From Turnera subulata (lineage: Eukaryota > Streptophyta > Magnoliopsida > Malpighiales > Passifloraceae): DNA of 64,000 nt. A model generated the notes under the pieces. That model saw nothing but the letters and a program-made list of their open reading frames with translations. It had not been told where the DNA came from and ran no database searches. Below are positions 10,763 through 23,639 of this stretch, in pieces; position 1 is the stretch's first letter, and each line of letters starts with the position of its first letter. Made by a program: the position numbers and the translations under genes. The stretch is from contig JAKUCV010001759.1 in assembly GCA_028386065.3 (NCBI GenBank), forward strand, positions 62,001 to 126,000, in the 5' to 3' direction.

Positions 10763-13700
10763 TCAAGAATTGTGTGAATTCAACAGTGCTCGATAAACCA
10801 TATCAATGAATTGGTCATCCTGAGACAAACGGAGAAATGGTCAGATTGGTAGCAGTAACAACAATCACACTGGCAGCGAAAGTAAAGGCATATATACTGT
10901 TGACTGAATTTTGAGAGTATTAGCAAACATTAGGCCTGAATGTGCTTAGTTTCTTAAAATGCCCAAGGCATGAAGTTATTCTCCATTATCTCAAGACCAG
11001 TAATTACTTGAATGAAATAGTATCCGTTGGACATATACAATCCCCTTTCTCCAATATGATATCTTTATTTTGAGGTTTAAAAGAGATGATCTTGTACATT
11101 TCAGGTCTAATAGAGATGATATAATAATTAGGAAAGATGAATGATTGAAGATAGAGAATAAGAGAAGGAAATGAAGCCACCAAAACTAAAGTGTCAACAA
11201 AGGCTGGAACCCACAGGATATGAAACAGAAAACGACCACCAAATGTGCTTCAAAGAGTGGACAGATAACATGGGAATCACAAAAGACATTTGAGCCATTC
11301 AACCGCATCTAGAAGTTCTGAACACCACAGGACCATTATGGGCAAGAAATAAGGTGCATGGCCAGAGGAAAACCTAAGCTAGTTGTTCCAACAGCCCGTG
11401 TGATCCACTTGACTTGTCATGTAACAAAGGATAAATTGAAGACAAAGAACAGAAGAATGTTTGTTACAAATGGAAGTTCCCATTATTACTCCCTTCTCAA
11501 GCTCTGTCCCCTACAACCTCAACTGCTCAACCCCATCTTGGAGAAACATCACATGGAATCCAGTTACCAAGCATGAGTAAGCAAATGGGAGGTGGCTTTC
11601 AAACTTTATAATCCCAAGGTCTAGCCCAGGAACCTGGGGCAATAAGTATTTTGCTTCCAAAGAACATGTAGCATCAATGACCCCCTAAATTTTAGCATTG
11701 GGGCTAGGGAATTGTAAAACAAAAAAGAAGTGCAGAAAACATGACAGGAAGATAAACACTAGCAAGAGGCTCTTTCAATAAAATATGCACTTGAACATCT
11801 GAGGATCTTTAAGAATCACATCTACAGTAATGACAACATAAATATAATCAAAAACATTACAGCAGCCTATCATGATAACTTGAGTAATTTCATGTAATAA
11901 TCAATGTTTAAAGTTTATTCCAATTTGGAACAAAAACAAATCCTACACCACAAAATTGGGGCAGTTTTAACTTTATGAAATTTTTTCATTACCATCACAA
12001 GAAAACTGACCTGAACAAGTGCAAGAAGGGCATCTCGAACTTTGTCTTTGTTGATGATCGGCCCATAATATGCAGCATTAGAAGAAGTAGGGGTGAGAGA
12101 AGGTGGTGGAGTAGGTGGTGGGAAAGGCTGAAGTAGTGGAGCACCATATGGGCGCTGTAGACTTGCAGTAGGATTAAGAGGAGGTGCAGTAGGAACAGGT
12201 GAGGAGACAGGCATCCGTGCAGCAGCTGGAGGAGGGGCAGTAAAGGAAGAGGGCTTTACAAGATTAGTGGTTCGGTTGCTATTGCCACTGACATCAGGGA
12301 CATCAAGGAGAGACATTAAAGGAGTAGATGCTGAAAGAGGAGGAGATGGTAACTGCAATGATGGCACAGTGGGAGGGGCAAGACTGGTGGAGTGTGAAGG
12401 TATAGGCAACGGAGTAGAAGATTTGTAGGGTTGTCCACCAATTCCTGCATTTGTAGCATTGCCAATAGTCATAGCAGTCTGCAGTCATGCAAGAAGACAT
12501 CTTAGTCATCTCGTGGATATGACATCACTGAAGGTAAAACTAAAACTAAAGGTAACGAAATACATACACCGTACTGAACACGCTCGATTAGAGAATAATA
12601 AGGCATCAAATGCACAAATGCCAAAAAAACTTCAGAATTGAAAACTTAGGCACCTAGTTGAAATAATCTCACCATCTAACAAAGCTTCAAAATGATTTTA
12701 ATGAGCACTTCTCAAAGAAGTTATAACATACCATCTACTAGACAAATGCAAAGTCACAGAAGTGCCATGGAAATATACAGCCAAAAAAATATTTTTATAA
12801 AAGGTAAAATCAGATCCAAAAGACTGAATAGCTAATAGGACATACACTAAAGAAGTTTACAAAGGCAGGATCATCAGGCACTTCAGCAGCAATAGATGCA
12901 GTTGAAGATTGTGGTTCCAGAGGACCATCCATAACAGCCATAGTTGGCACAGCCTCTAGTTCCTCAAACTCACTGCAAGCACATTAACAGAACAAATAAG
13001 AATACAACACAATCTCATAATACAACAGATCATTGTGCACTAGTAAGAACAGCACGCCAAAAATAAAGAGGGTAAGACCAGTTTCCATAAATCTGAATGA
13101 ACATATGATTACCTTTTCGTCGGTGATACTTTGGAGTTTGGAGGCACCTTGGAGTAAGCATTAAGAATCCTGGGCAAACAAAAACCACAGAGAGTCAGAC
13201 AAGAAATTGTTGCATGAACTTTCAAAGCTATTGGCAACACCAATCAACTCCTTGTTTATTCATTGAGGTTTCTTTATTGTACACTCATGATCATTCTATC
13301 TCTGTCCCTATTCAAGGGACGTAACTGAGGTATCCAAGCATGGGGTGTGGTCTTTCTTTTCCACAGGACACTGCGTACATGAATCCTTGGCTGAGAATTA
13401 CAAGTATACCCACCACATTATAAAATGTCGACTAAATGCAACAAACATCAACCTTGATTTATATATTTCTCGAAGTTCAAATTTATGTGTTTCTTTCTAA
13501 ACAAGAAAATTGCCTTACTTTCTGGGGGTATCCCCATATGATGGAGGAATGAGTGACATCTCCAACAGCCTAAAAATTACAAACAAAGGAAATAAAGGTC
13601 CACAACATTCAACAGAGGATACAGAATAACAACCAGAAGACAACATTACCTGCTAAAAAGGTTTGCAACTTCTTCACATTCACGTGGATTGTAGAACCAA

Positions 13701-14795
13701 ATACCATTGACCTCCTGAGAAGCATTTCGATACAAGAGATATGGAACCTGGAGTTCAAACTCAAAATCTCCCAAGAGATTCTCCACCAAATTATCTGATT
13801 CGAACAAGAAAACAAAGTTTTATACTACAGTAAGATTCAAAAAGATTTGCACTCCTGAACAAGTTACATGCACAATGATGTCATATTCTTCCCCCTTGTC
13901 TCATACGACACTCGTTAAAGTTCACAGCCGTATCAAAAAAGAGAAAAAAAAAACAACATAGTGGCATATGCTAAGAATATAAATGTCACTCATGAATCCC
14001 TTCCATAGGTTAGTAATCATACAGTAGAATCTATTTAGCACATGATATATATAACTTAGAGACCCTGAAGTAAGTTTAGTTACATAAGAATGCACTAAAA
14101 TTAGATGGAAGCAACTAAACTGATAAACCTTATCTAGACTGCTTAGTGAGAATTACTGACAGTCCTACCAACTACCATCAACTTAACCAAAATGCCAATT
14201 TCCGGAGGCAATGAAATACGAAGCAAAAAAAAAAAAAGGACAAGTTCACTGACCAGTATTGCGCCGATTCATGACAATGAACTGAAACCGAGGTTGTGTA
14301 TTCCTGTTACCAGCCCATGCAACAATAACAAATCAATCAATCAATTAAAGAAAATAGAGAGAGGGGGCCAAATATCAGACTTTTGAAAGCCAGAGAAAAG
14401 TTAAAAAAAAAAAAAAAACAGAGCTTCACCTCTTGACAACAAATAGGGATCCTTCCACGTCTTTACGGCTCTGCGAATAAAATGAAAACGAAAAACAAAG
14501 AGTGAGAGGGATGAATTCAATTTGGAGTAATGGAAACTGAATTAAAACCAGCAAATAATAATGATGATAAAAAAGAGAGAAGACAAAGGCACGAATTGAA
14601 TTGGGTTGTAATGATATGAATTTAGCGTAGGTATACCCATTGAGTATTGTCCATGTTGAACTCGTAGAGGGTGACATGAGCGGCGGTGATGAGGATTTCC
14701 TCCACGTAAGGGTCGATTCGTTGAAGCACCGTCAAATTCAGCAGCTTCGTGCTCTGCTGGTCCAGATTCGGCATCAACTTCGCGTTCGTTGACAT
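10763..14795 (-). CDS. DCP1: mRNA-decapping enzyme subunit DCP1
   Basis: Nine exons on the minus strand: 14637-14795, 14430-14470, 14254-14303, 13650-13794, 13519-13569, 13113-13169, 12846-12972, 12011-12478 and 10763-10819. They close in frame at 384 aa. The EVH1-like N-terminal domain is clear: NLTVLQRIDPYVEEIL, the QWSRKDVEGSLFVVKR strand, QPRFQFIVMNRRNTDNL, and YLLYRNA...GIWFYN. The middle is Pro/Ser-rich and probably disordered. The short last exon encodes DDQFIDMVYRALL, the conserved C-terminal trimerisation helix. DCP1 activates the DCP2 decapping hydrolase in cytoplasmic processing bodies, committing mRNAs to 5'-3' decay. The last intron (10820-12010, 1.2 kb) is long enough that a search could miss the final exon. 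Start at 14795 matches the family's MS-x-N-x-KLMPNLDQQ opening. Confidence 0.95.
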
Positions 14796-15889
14796 TTCCC
14801 TCCCTCCCCTTTTTTTCTCTCTTTAGATCAAACCCAGAAAAGCAGCACCACCGATCTGTTTGTTTTGCTTTATTCTTCCTTTTCCGGGACGGAATTTTAA
14901 TGGGTCAGAATTCAAATCCGGAATCGAAGTAATTGGAATCGATTGAGCCCCCTTTTTTTTTTTGCTTTCTTTCTCCCAAAATTCAAAACCCTAGGTCAAG
15001 TTAAGTTCTTTTCGGGGGTGGATAAAAGAGGGAGAGAGTGGAGAGAAGAAGGTTAATTAATCAAATTGGGTAAAGTGTATTTGTGTATTAGTTGTTGTTG
15101 TTGCTGTTGTATTACTACTTGTGTGTGTTGATCTGTGAAGGGTGAGCAGGAGAAGAAGAAGAATAAGAAAGAAGGTTTGGTGAGGGATTGAACACTCACT
15201 TGCACATGAAGGATCAAATCAACAACACAGGACCGCCGCTTTGCTTCTTTCTTCTTCGTTTTTATTTAAAAAATATATTTTATTTATCAAATTTTATTGC
15301 AAGGCCCCTGTGTTTTTGCTTGAGATGACCAAAACAACCCTTACCAGTTGACACGTGGACCCACTTACTAGTCTATTACACCACTAGTTAAGCTTCTCCT
15401 TTTTCACAAACCCACCAACATCCATGGCTTCTTTTTTTTTTTTTTGTGCTCATTTGAAGTTTTATTACCCTATAAAAGGCATCAACAGGCCTAAACTAAT
15501 ACAGGTCCAACAATGCAGATGATTGGTGGGAACCAACACCCAAAAACAGATTTTTATGATTCAATCCGAGGTTAACCACTTCAGACCAATGTCAAAGCAG
15601 CTTAATGTCATTGCTTGAAGATAAGTTGTTTAGATGAAGACTGGTTAGGAGGAAAAAGAAAAACTGATATTATATCCATCCTTATTGTTCAACTTCAATT
15701 ACATACATGTTCAAGTTATGGCGAGCTTTCTAATCAAATCGGACTCAAGCTCACACTGTACTTTGATACTTTGAAGTTACAATGTCACCAAGGAGGGGAG
15801 GTGAGGAGGTCTAGTCTATTCATTCTCAACATATTCTTGATTGATCCATCTCCGCTGGCTGTATTATCTGTTGCTGCATTATATCTCAC
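14796..15889. other. DCP1 upstream region and OTLD1 3' flank
   Basis: About 14796-15230 is the likely 5' UTR and promoter of DCP1, with GTT/TTG repeats near 15088-15110 and GA/AAG-rich stretches. About 15440-15889 is the likely 3' UTR of OTLD1. No other gene is seen. Confidence 0.45.
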
Positions 15890-18800
15890 TCATTCAGTAG
15901 CCTTGCCTTTGCGTCTGCCGCTGCTACTGGTCTCTAAGAGGTAGCAGACCATTGAATCAACGTCTTCACCAAATATGCTGTAAGCCTCAATCACTTGCAT
16001 ATAGCTGAACCCCATCGACAGCACCATCTGCATGCTACTACTGAGTGCGGTGTCCTGAATACCACGATCTCTCCCGCCATCCACCTTGGTCTCGCTACCA
16101 GATGATCCTGATCATCCAAGTTTCATATTATTGTCCGGTAGAAAAATATAGTAATGCCATACAGAAAAGGAAAGGTGAAACATAAAATAAAGCCAAGCGA
16201 TAACAACTAGTAAAAGGTCACACCCCCCTAAAATGTGGGACACAGACAAATTGCGTTTTCCATCCTTCCCATCACATTAACTAATAGTCGCTCACATCCA
16301 TGATTGGAAACCCAGGCCACAAGGAGAAGAAAACACAAGACATATATATGTATATATACTTACTGGCGCCAGATGATGATGGTTCAGCACCAGATGTAGA
16401 GGATTCTTTACGACTAAGCTGCTGCTTAAGCCTGTCATTGGCAAGATACTCAGCCCGAGACGCTTCCATCACCATTCTTTCAATCTCCTTTTCAGTAAGT
16501 TCCAGATCAGAGTAAAACCGCCCCTCGGCTAGAAGTGCCTGCCGGTATTAACAAATAAGGAAGACAGGATCATGTTACACAACAAATCAAGCAAATACTT
16601 GCGTCATGCACGCACGGCAAGGAAAATTAACTACTTACATTGTCAATCTGTTGGTCTTGTTGAGCCTTAATAGCTGCTTTCACCTGCTCTCTGTCTACAT
16701 TAGTCTGCAAAATGAACCAAATGGTCACAACATGCCACCGACATGGAACTTTTTCCGTCATGGCAAAAATGTCAAAAATGTCTACATTAGTAGCTATCAA
16801 TGATATGATCCATCTAAATAAAGATTTCAATGCAACTTCAGAAACACTAAAGAAGCAATCTTCCCTTTCCAACCAAAAGGGTTCAGAAAAACAATATCAC
16901 ATTAGAAGAAAGTGTGCGTCCATATAAGTGGCAATTCCATTGAAAAGTCTTGTGATTGTTTTATTTCGATTATCATGAAACATACAACCAATTATGATCC
17001 TTATATCCAAGTCTGCATTTTCTGTAATACACCCGCAGGCAGAAAGCTGATACAGTCACAAACTCATAGGTAAGCCTAGCAAGCTGTGTGAGTGACAAGA
17101 ATCAATGACCAACCTAGTATAACATTTTGAAAGAGATCAAGTAAAAAGGACACAGAACTCACCCCTTGAAGACAACTGAAACCAAGCCCAGCACCAATTG
17201 TCAGGCGGCGTGGATTGACGAGAGAGTTATAGTGATTACCATGATGATAGCTCAGCCTTATAGGTGGGGTATCAGTATTATAACTTCCATGAAATATGTT
17301 GATAGGATCTGCATCAATCATTTCAGTCAGTTAGTAAATGGGCACACCATGTAGCAAACTGCAGAACACAATTCAAAACCCAAATCAACACTCTGGAAAA
17401 GCACAACCTGTGCTATAGGAATATATGTGGATTGGACGATTATACATTTCAGATAATGCCTGGATTTCAACATTGTTTCCATAAACCTGCCAAGCAAAAT
17501 GAGAAGTAGACATCAACATCGACATAAAGAATCTTGGAAATGCAACTGGGGCACGTCTAATCAACTGCACAACCTCGAAGAGTGCATACATTTCTGACAT
17601 AGCATAACTCAGTGGAATTTGAATGAACAAAATTCTTTGAGAGAAGCAGAAAAGGAGGAAAAAAGGATGCTGACTGGGATCAGAACTATAAGAAGTTCAC
17701 CAACAGAAACATGCACTGATGAATTGCTGTTCTGGACACTCGAGCAGTGAAAAGTTAACCCATATGAAACGCATACCTTGTCTCTCCTCTTCCGTTTGCA
17801 ATAAGAAGTAAAACCTTCGGTTATAAACTGAGAGAAGTGATCTCTTTCTCGCTCCTGAATCAACAAAAACATGTAAGCATATTTCTGTGCACAAACACAA
17901 GCCGTGCATACAGAAAAACAAGCTCCCAGCAGAGTCATTGATAGAATGGAACATAAAAGTGCCAGGTATTGAAACAAAATATGACGTGATGCAAGTAAGC
18001 AAGGTCAATACTCTTAAATTCAAACACATATAAAACGTGTCCCGGCTCAGGAAGACTAGATTATGCATCAAACATTGCAAAACAAGCGAATTGCATGAGG
18101 TTTGCAGTTGCTCCTAAAGCACAGCCATATAGGCGTCATAATGCAACAGGGAAATACACATTGAGATGCAGCCTTATAGGATGGATAATAATATTCAGTA
18201 ATACTTTTAATAAAAAAAGCCAATAGTCATAGCATAATTTACTCTGCCCCTTCAATATCCCTGTTTTCTCAATTCAGTGATCTCTGGGATTATATGGGAA
18301 CTATTTTTATTACACCACATTCCAAACCGCAAGTACATAAAAATTTGAGGTCCAATAGAAGTGAATCTGTGCAGGTCAATAGGCAAACCAGTATACATCT
18401 TTAGCAGTTATAAATGTCTGATAACGACAAACTTTATTAAACGGGTACTTTTGCACAAACAAGAATGATAAGTTTGTTCTTCCAGAACAATGCAAAATGA
18501 TCATATTACATTCGTTCTTAGGTAGACATCTGATCTATATACATGAGAGTAGTTGAATCATGGCCAAGCAGAAGCTACTGACTGGCACAAAGAACTGCCA
18601 TGAATTAGTAAGTTAATATAAAAATATTAAGGACGAAAACAAAATTACCATGTAGTCCATGCACATTTGTCTGATTAAATCATACATTTCAGAGTCCCCG
18701 TACACTTGATCTGCTACAGCACGGAATAGACAATTTCCATCCTCCATCATTCTTTTTACCTCCAACCCTTTGGACCTTCTAATATCAATTTCAAACTGGC

Positions 18801-19919
18801 GTTCTCTTTCCTGAAACAGATGTGATATGTCACTTTTAGTAATTGCAAGTAACCTAAAGAATCAAAGAATTAATACAGCTTATCTTTAAGCAAATATTTC
18901 AGTAGGAAGAGAGTAATGTCATCCCCCACAAAGCTAAACCTTAAACAACAGATATAACAAGGAGGAATTCCACTAAAGGGAAAAAATAAGCTGTTCCAGA
19001 AATGAAATACCAGGCCTAAAAGAAAGCATGAAACCCCAAATGTAACCAAACCAGTGACGAGGTAATCCAGGAAAAAAGCAGAGCAATCTAACAAAATCCA
19101 AGCAGTATTAACCTAGCTAACAAACAAATAACATACGCAATTAGGAAAAAAAAAAGTCTTTCTAAAGCAAAAAAGTAAGAAATGGACCAGTCATTTCACA
19201 TTGCGTAACAGAAAACTTACAACGTCATCATATGATGAAACCAAGCACGAATTCTGCTCATCAGCACTATTGTATCCGTCATTATCACCATGAGACCTAG
19301 GAGAGGAAGGGCGAGATCCAGTGGGTGATGTCCTTGTAGAAACAGAAGGCCAAGCCACAGCTCTTCTAGGTGATCCTATCCGCACAGAATTTGAACTTCC
19401 TGAAGCAAACCTCCTAAAATTTGAATTAGTTGCAGAAGGTTTTGGAGGCGGCACAGGAGGAGGTGGAGGTTGGGGACTTCTGCATCCAACCTCCGGAGAA
19501 TCTACACTCGATCCTTCACTCTCGACCCTCTCATGTATCCTGAGCCCACCCAAATCCTTTCCCAAGTCCCCTGAGCTCCCAACCTCATCATTACCCTGTT
19601 TCTTAGCATCACCAATGTCATCATTCACACTCTCACTCCGTTCACCATTTACACTCTCCACAAAAGGTTCGTCACTCTTGGCCGTCTTATTGTCATTGGT
19701 GCTCCCACTACATTCCAAGACCTCGTCCACAACCTGCTCTTGCACATCATCTCCAATTTCCTCATCTTTTGGAACCAAAACAACCGGAGAAGTTGTAGCA
19801 ACCTGGGTTTCTGGCCGAGTGGCTGCAGTTGAGGCAGAAGCGGAGGCAGAAGATCCTGCACCAAACCGGTTCTGGTTCGAAGAAGAACCACTGCCACGCT
19901 GAACCAAAATCCGGGTCAT
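15890..19919 (-). CDS. OTLD1: OTU-domain deubiquitinase OTLD1 (OTU6-like)
   Basis: Eight minus-strand exons: 19221-19919, 18649-18810, 17777-17854, 17408-17486, 17163-17308, 16639-16704, 16364-16538 and 15890-16107. They give 540 aa. The N-terminal ~230 residues are Ser/Pro-rich and acidic with a polyproline run (PPPPPVPPPKPS). The OTU cysteine-protease fold follows: catalytic Asp/Cys in MMEDGNCLFRAVADQVYGDS and catalytic His in YHHGNHYNSL. The C-terminus carries a UBA-like segment (MQMVLSMGFSYMQVIEAYS) that can bind ubiquitin. In Arabidopsis OTLD1 removes ubiquitin from histone H2B and works with the demethylase KDM1C to silence targets; that role is transferred by homology. The start MTRILVQRGS matches the family; an upstream in-frame Met at 19949 is not conserved. 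A 5' UTR intron lies at 20260-20770. Confidence 0.93.
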
Positions 19920-20259
19920 CGGTTCACAGAGAATAACTCCAAGAAACACTCAAATCCCACCACCCGTCGTTGTCCTTTCCACAATGACCCAAACTTAGAG
20001 ACACCTAGTGATCATAGGTTTATCACGTGTTCTTGCCTTGGGAACAGTGATGCCAATCCCTTGGCTGAAGGATTTTTTCCAGCCCAGCAGGTTCAGCTCC
20101 TCGTCGCAGCCGTGAAGGGTTCTCTGCATTCCCCTAACAATTCTCATGAGACCCAGACCTCCTACTTTGTAAACAATACTACTTAATAACACCTTCTCTA
20201 AGTAGTCGAATTTTACCGGGAAAAGAAAGCCTAAAAACTTCACTTCTTACAAGCTCAAG

Positions 20260-20770
20260 CTGCAACCAAAACCACATACCCGAAAACAAAAAAATAAAAA
20301 TCTCCTCTTTCTTCACAGAAATCAAAAATCTTATATTATTTACATAACAAACCCACACACAAGCAAAGGTTTTAGCTTTTTTCCATCACAAGTGAAAACC
20401 CATTTCAGTCTCCAAAGCAAAGAACCCAATTCAAGCAAATATCACGTTAAGGATAAAATGCACCTAATCGCACAAAACAAGATAAAAACGAAATTATGCA
20501 AAAATGAATACTCGATTTCCTCCACTATGGAACAACTAAAGAATTACAATAAAGACTCTAACTTTCGATCACCTAATCCAATTCAATTATGCAACAAACT
20601 TTTCTTCTTCGATGATTTTCTTTAGGGAAATAATAAATGTAAAAAAAAAAGAGAGAGAAAAGCCCCTTAATAACAGAGAAAGCTCACAAAGCCAATCGAC
20701 GAAACACAAAAGGAAGGAAGGAAACACAAAACCCTAGAGTTGACTCGGGGCGAGTCAAGAGAGAACTCAC
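20260..20770 (-). other. 5' UTR intron of OTLD1
   Basis: On the minus strand, donor CTATCAG|GTGAGT (20770) and acceptor GGTTGCAG|CTTG (20260) bound a 511-bp leader intron. The leader exon upstream (about 20771-20880) is a CT-rich (GA on the plus strand) run. Confidence 0.55.
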
Positions 20771-21141
20771 CTGATAGAGAGAGAGAGGGAGAGAGAGAGA
20801 TTGGGAGAAGATCAGTAGTGGTTTAATAAGATCTAATAAAAACACGAAGAGAGAGAGAGACAGAGAGAGAATAAACTGGGTGGGGGGTTTGTATTTATAA
20901 TTTCATTTTAGGGGTTTTTAATCCAGTGAAGAATAATAGGAAGGACCAAAACCGATAAAATGAAAAAAAAGCAAATAACTTGGTGGAGAAGGAGAGTATT
21001 TTCTTTTTTCTTTTTTATTTTCTTTTCATCATTTAAGAGATAGAGAGAGAGAAGGAAACAAAGGAGGAGAAGGAGGAGGAGAGGAGGAAAATGGGAGGCT
21101 GCTTTTTAACGGTGAGGTGATGATGTGGTGGGGCCGACGGA

Positions 21142-21265
21142 TGACGTGGACTCTACTAACCCCCAAAAGCAGAGGCTGGGCCACCTTAGGATGCCACGTG
21201 GACTTGTCTCCACCAGCACGTGTTTGTTCTTTACTGTTTTTTGGGTTTGGTCTCTCTCGCACGTG
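21142..21265. promoter_or_regulatory. Cluster of G-box / ABRE-like sites upstream of OTLD1
   Basis: Three CACGTG cores (21195-21200, 21217-21222, 21260-21265) and one TGACGTGG (21142-21149) fall within 124 bp, about 260-390 bp upstream of the presumed OTLD1 transcription start. These are the classical binding sites of plant bZIP (ABF/GBF) and bHLH (PIF/MYC) factors. Binding is inferred from sequence only. Confidence 0.5.
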
Positions 21266-21269
21266 CAAT

Positions 21270-22479
21270 GGGGAAGAAAGAAAAATGTAAAAAAACATGT
21301 AACTGAACTGGAACACACTGTTAATGTTCTTCAGTTTAATAGTACTACTTACCAGTGTCAAAAAAAAAAAATGATTGTCTGAAAAGAAAGTCTTTAACTT
21401 TTTACTTGTCAGTTTAGATTGGGAGTTGAGAGAATCCAACAGAAGTGAAGTGATGTAAGTATAACTGAACTGATTCTCTGTTTAGTGTTTACGTGAAGTC
21501 ATGTTCAAAATCTGACCCCCTAAGTAAAAAAAAATGAATTGTCTTTTTTTTTTTTTCCTCTTTTCACCTCAATTTCATGTGTTTGGGAAATTGATATAAA
21601 ATTTTGCGATTTCATGATCATCAAAGGGTCTACAAAATGAGGTCAAATCTTTCGATTTCAGATCTCTTGATATTGGGCTTTGTCTTTGGGTCTGAGTCTG
21701 TGGGATAATAGGCCCACTAAGTAGATTATACTTGTCCATATCTAGTGTGCTTGAAATTTTGTCTAATTTGATTTGAACGCCGGAAAAGAATTTAACCTCG
21801 CGTTAATTTCCGTTTACAAGGAAACACAGAAAAACTAATATACTCAATGATGTATAGTATTGCATTGGATCCTAGTCTAGAATTGGAAGAGGATGAGAAA
21901 TGGGCCGCATGGCTAAGGAAGTCATGATATTGTTCATTTCATTTTTCATCTTTCAAATAAACATATGTTAGAGAGTTTCTAGAAGACTATTTGTTCTTTA
22001 CATTCATAAGCAGGCAGGCGTTTTCTTCTTCTACAATATGGCTCTCCTACCTGCTGCACTAAATATATATCAGTACATGTCTCAATAAGATTACATGTCT
22101 CGATGATGGCAAAATGAAAACTAGTCACCTCAATTTAATTAATTAGTCTTTCTAGTATAAGCTTTGTTATAGTGTACCAATAGTACTGATGATGATAATT
22201 AAAGCCGTTTTCTCTTGCTAATTAGGCTTCTCAAATCTCAATGAAGGCAAGTGGAGTTGATAATTATGCTGGAAGATAGCCAGTAGACAGAAATTGATCA
22301 ACCAATAATATGCTTTCAACAGTAAACCAAATTTAGTTACAAAGCTGCTTATGGACACAGCAGCAAAACACACACATGCCTGCCTGCACTGAAGTTGGGC
22401 AAAGCAAATACTTGAAAGGTACACACTTAACACACACACACACACAACATGGAAAAACCAAGCTATGTTTCTAGTTATA
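21270..22479. other. Intergenic DNA between OTLD1 promoter and CASP 3' end
   Basis: AT-rich with A and T runs. The right end (about 22200-22479) is probably the 3' UTR of the Casparian strip gene. No gene recognised. Confidence 0.4.
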
Positions 22480-23513
22480 TCAGATCCTTTTAAGGGCAAA
22501 GGCAGACAATATGACTAGGAAGAGGAGCATGGTTGCTGCTACGAAGGAAGCCACCACAGCACTGCTGCTCTGCTGACAAAAGTCATTAAATTGTTGACAA
22601 AATGGATTCCAATTCGTGTAAGGGCTCCCGTTATGAGCTACATACACAATGGAAGCAGCAGCAGAAGCAGCTGAAACTGTTATAGCCATTGCCACCTGCA
22701 GGAACATGAGCATATATATATATATATATATATATAATGAGACTTTTTACTGGATTTGACACTTACATACATATACATAACTGCTTTAACCAATTAATGA
22801 GTGCGTCTAGTTACAAATAATAATTAATGATGATGTTTTGTTCATTATATATATAGCTGCATAGTACTCACAGTATCTAAGATCATAAGGAGGAGCCTTG
22901 GTCCAATTGCATGAGGCCGGACAATGCAGACTATAGAGAATGGCAAGGAGAGAACCAGGTACCCACTGGTTATGGCATTTACAATTGTAAAAAACCTGTA
23001 AACATAAGTAGAATTAGTTAGTATGCATGAAATATTGGTGAAATTCTCATTTTGATTTCTTGTTTCCCAAGGTAATCAATTTCTTCTGCTTGGCATCACA
23101 AAAGTTTGGTTAGTTAATCAAACAAACTTGTGCTTGATCATACATGAAGGTTTCTAAAGTTCCAAAACTACTATGAACTTAAATTTTTGAAGTAGAGCAT
23201 GCACATATACGCACTGGAAAGTTGGGACGTTATTATACTGAGCATGGAACTGCAGGAATTGAGTGAAGAAAGGAAGAATCTCGTCAGCTGTCCCCATAAT
23301 GCTGGTAGCAGCAAAGCCAGCAGCGATGGCACTAAGCCTTAGAACCAAGTCGAAAATGGCTATGCCTTTCTTCCCTCCCCCTTGGTGGAGTTTGGTTGCT
23401 TTTGTGGTGACCTTAACAGGAGCAGGAGCATCGGCGACGCCTTTTCCTTTAGAATCATGAGCCTTAGGCTCTTCAATAGTGATTTTTGTTGCTCCATGGT
23501 GATCTAAATCCAT
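22480..23513 (-). CDS. CASP: Casparian strip membrane domain protein (CASP type)
   Basis: Three minus-strand exons, 23215-23513, 22872-22995 and 22480-22695, give 212 aa. A hydrophilic Lys/Ala-rich N-tail (~60 aa) precedes four membrane spans. TM1 contains the family's conserved Arg ([20 protein letters not shown]) and TM3 the conserved Asp ([13 protein letters not shown]). The first extracellular loop ([20 protein letters not shown]) carries the signature that separates true CASPs from CASP-like proteins. The second loop has the Cys pair in [13 protein letters not shown]. CASPs scaffold lignin polymerisation (peroxidase, ESB1) at the endodermal Casparian strip. The start MDLDHHG was preferred to an in-frame Met four codons upstream. 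Endodermal expression is predicted from the family, not seen. Confidence 0.92.
22704..22736. repeat. (TA)n microsatellite in CASP intron 2
   Basis: A run of alternating T and A lies about 10 bp upstream of the intron-2 acceptor of the Casparian strip gene (exon 3 starts at 22695). Confidence 0.7.
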
Positions 23514-23616
23514 CAGGAAACACAAGAGAGAAAGTGTAGGAGTTTAAGGATTGGTGTTTCTCTTTTTTTTTACTGAAATGAGAACTTTGGTATGGAATCA
23601 TGTCGTTGATGGGTGT

Positions 23617-23625
23617 TATTTATAG
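23617..23625 (-). promoter_or_regulatory. TATA box of the CASP gene
   Basis: The minus strand reads CTATAAATA about 105 nt upstream of the start codon, well placed for a core promoter with a leader of roughly 70-80 nt. Confidence 0.55.
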
Positions 23626-23639
23626 TGAGATCTGGTTAA

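Noticed and set aside
19321..19902. 193-aa open frame on the plus strand
   Set aside because: It is antisense to OTLD1 exon 1; its Ser/Pro/Glu composition mirrors the real protein and it has no homology that I recognise.
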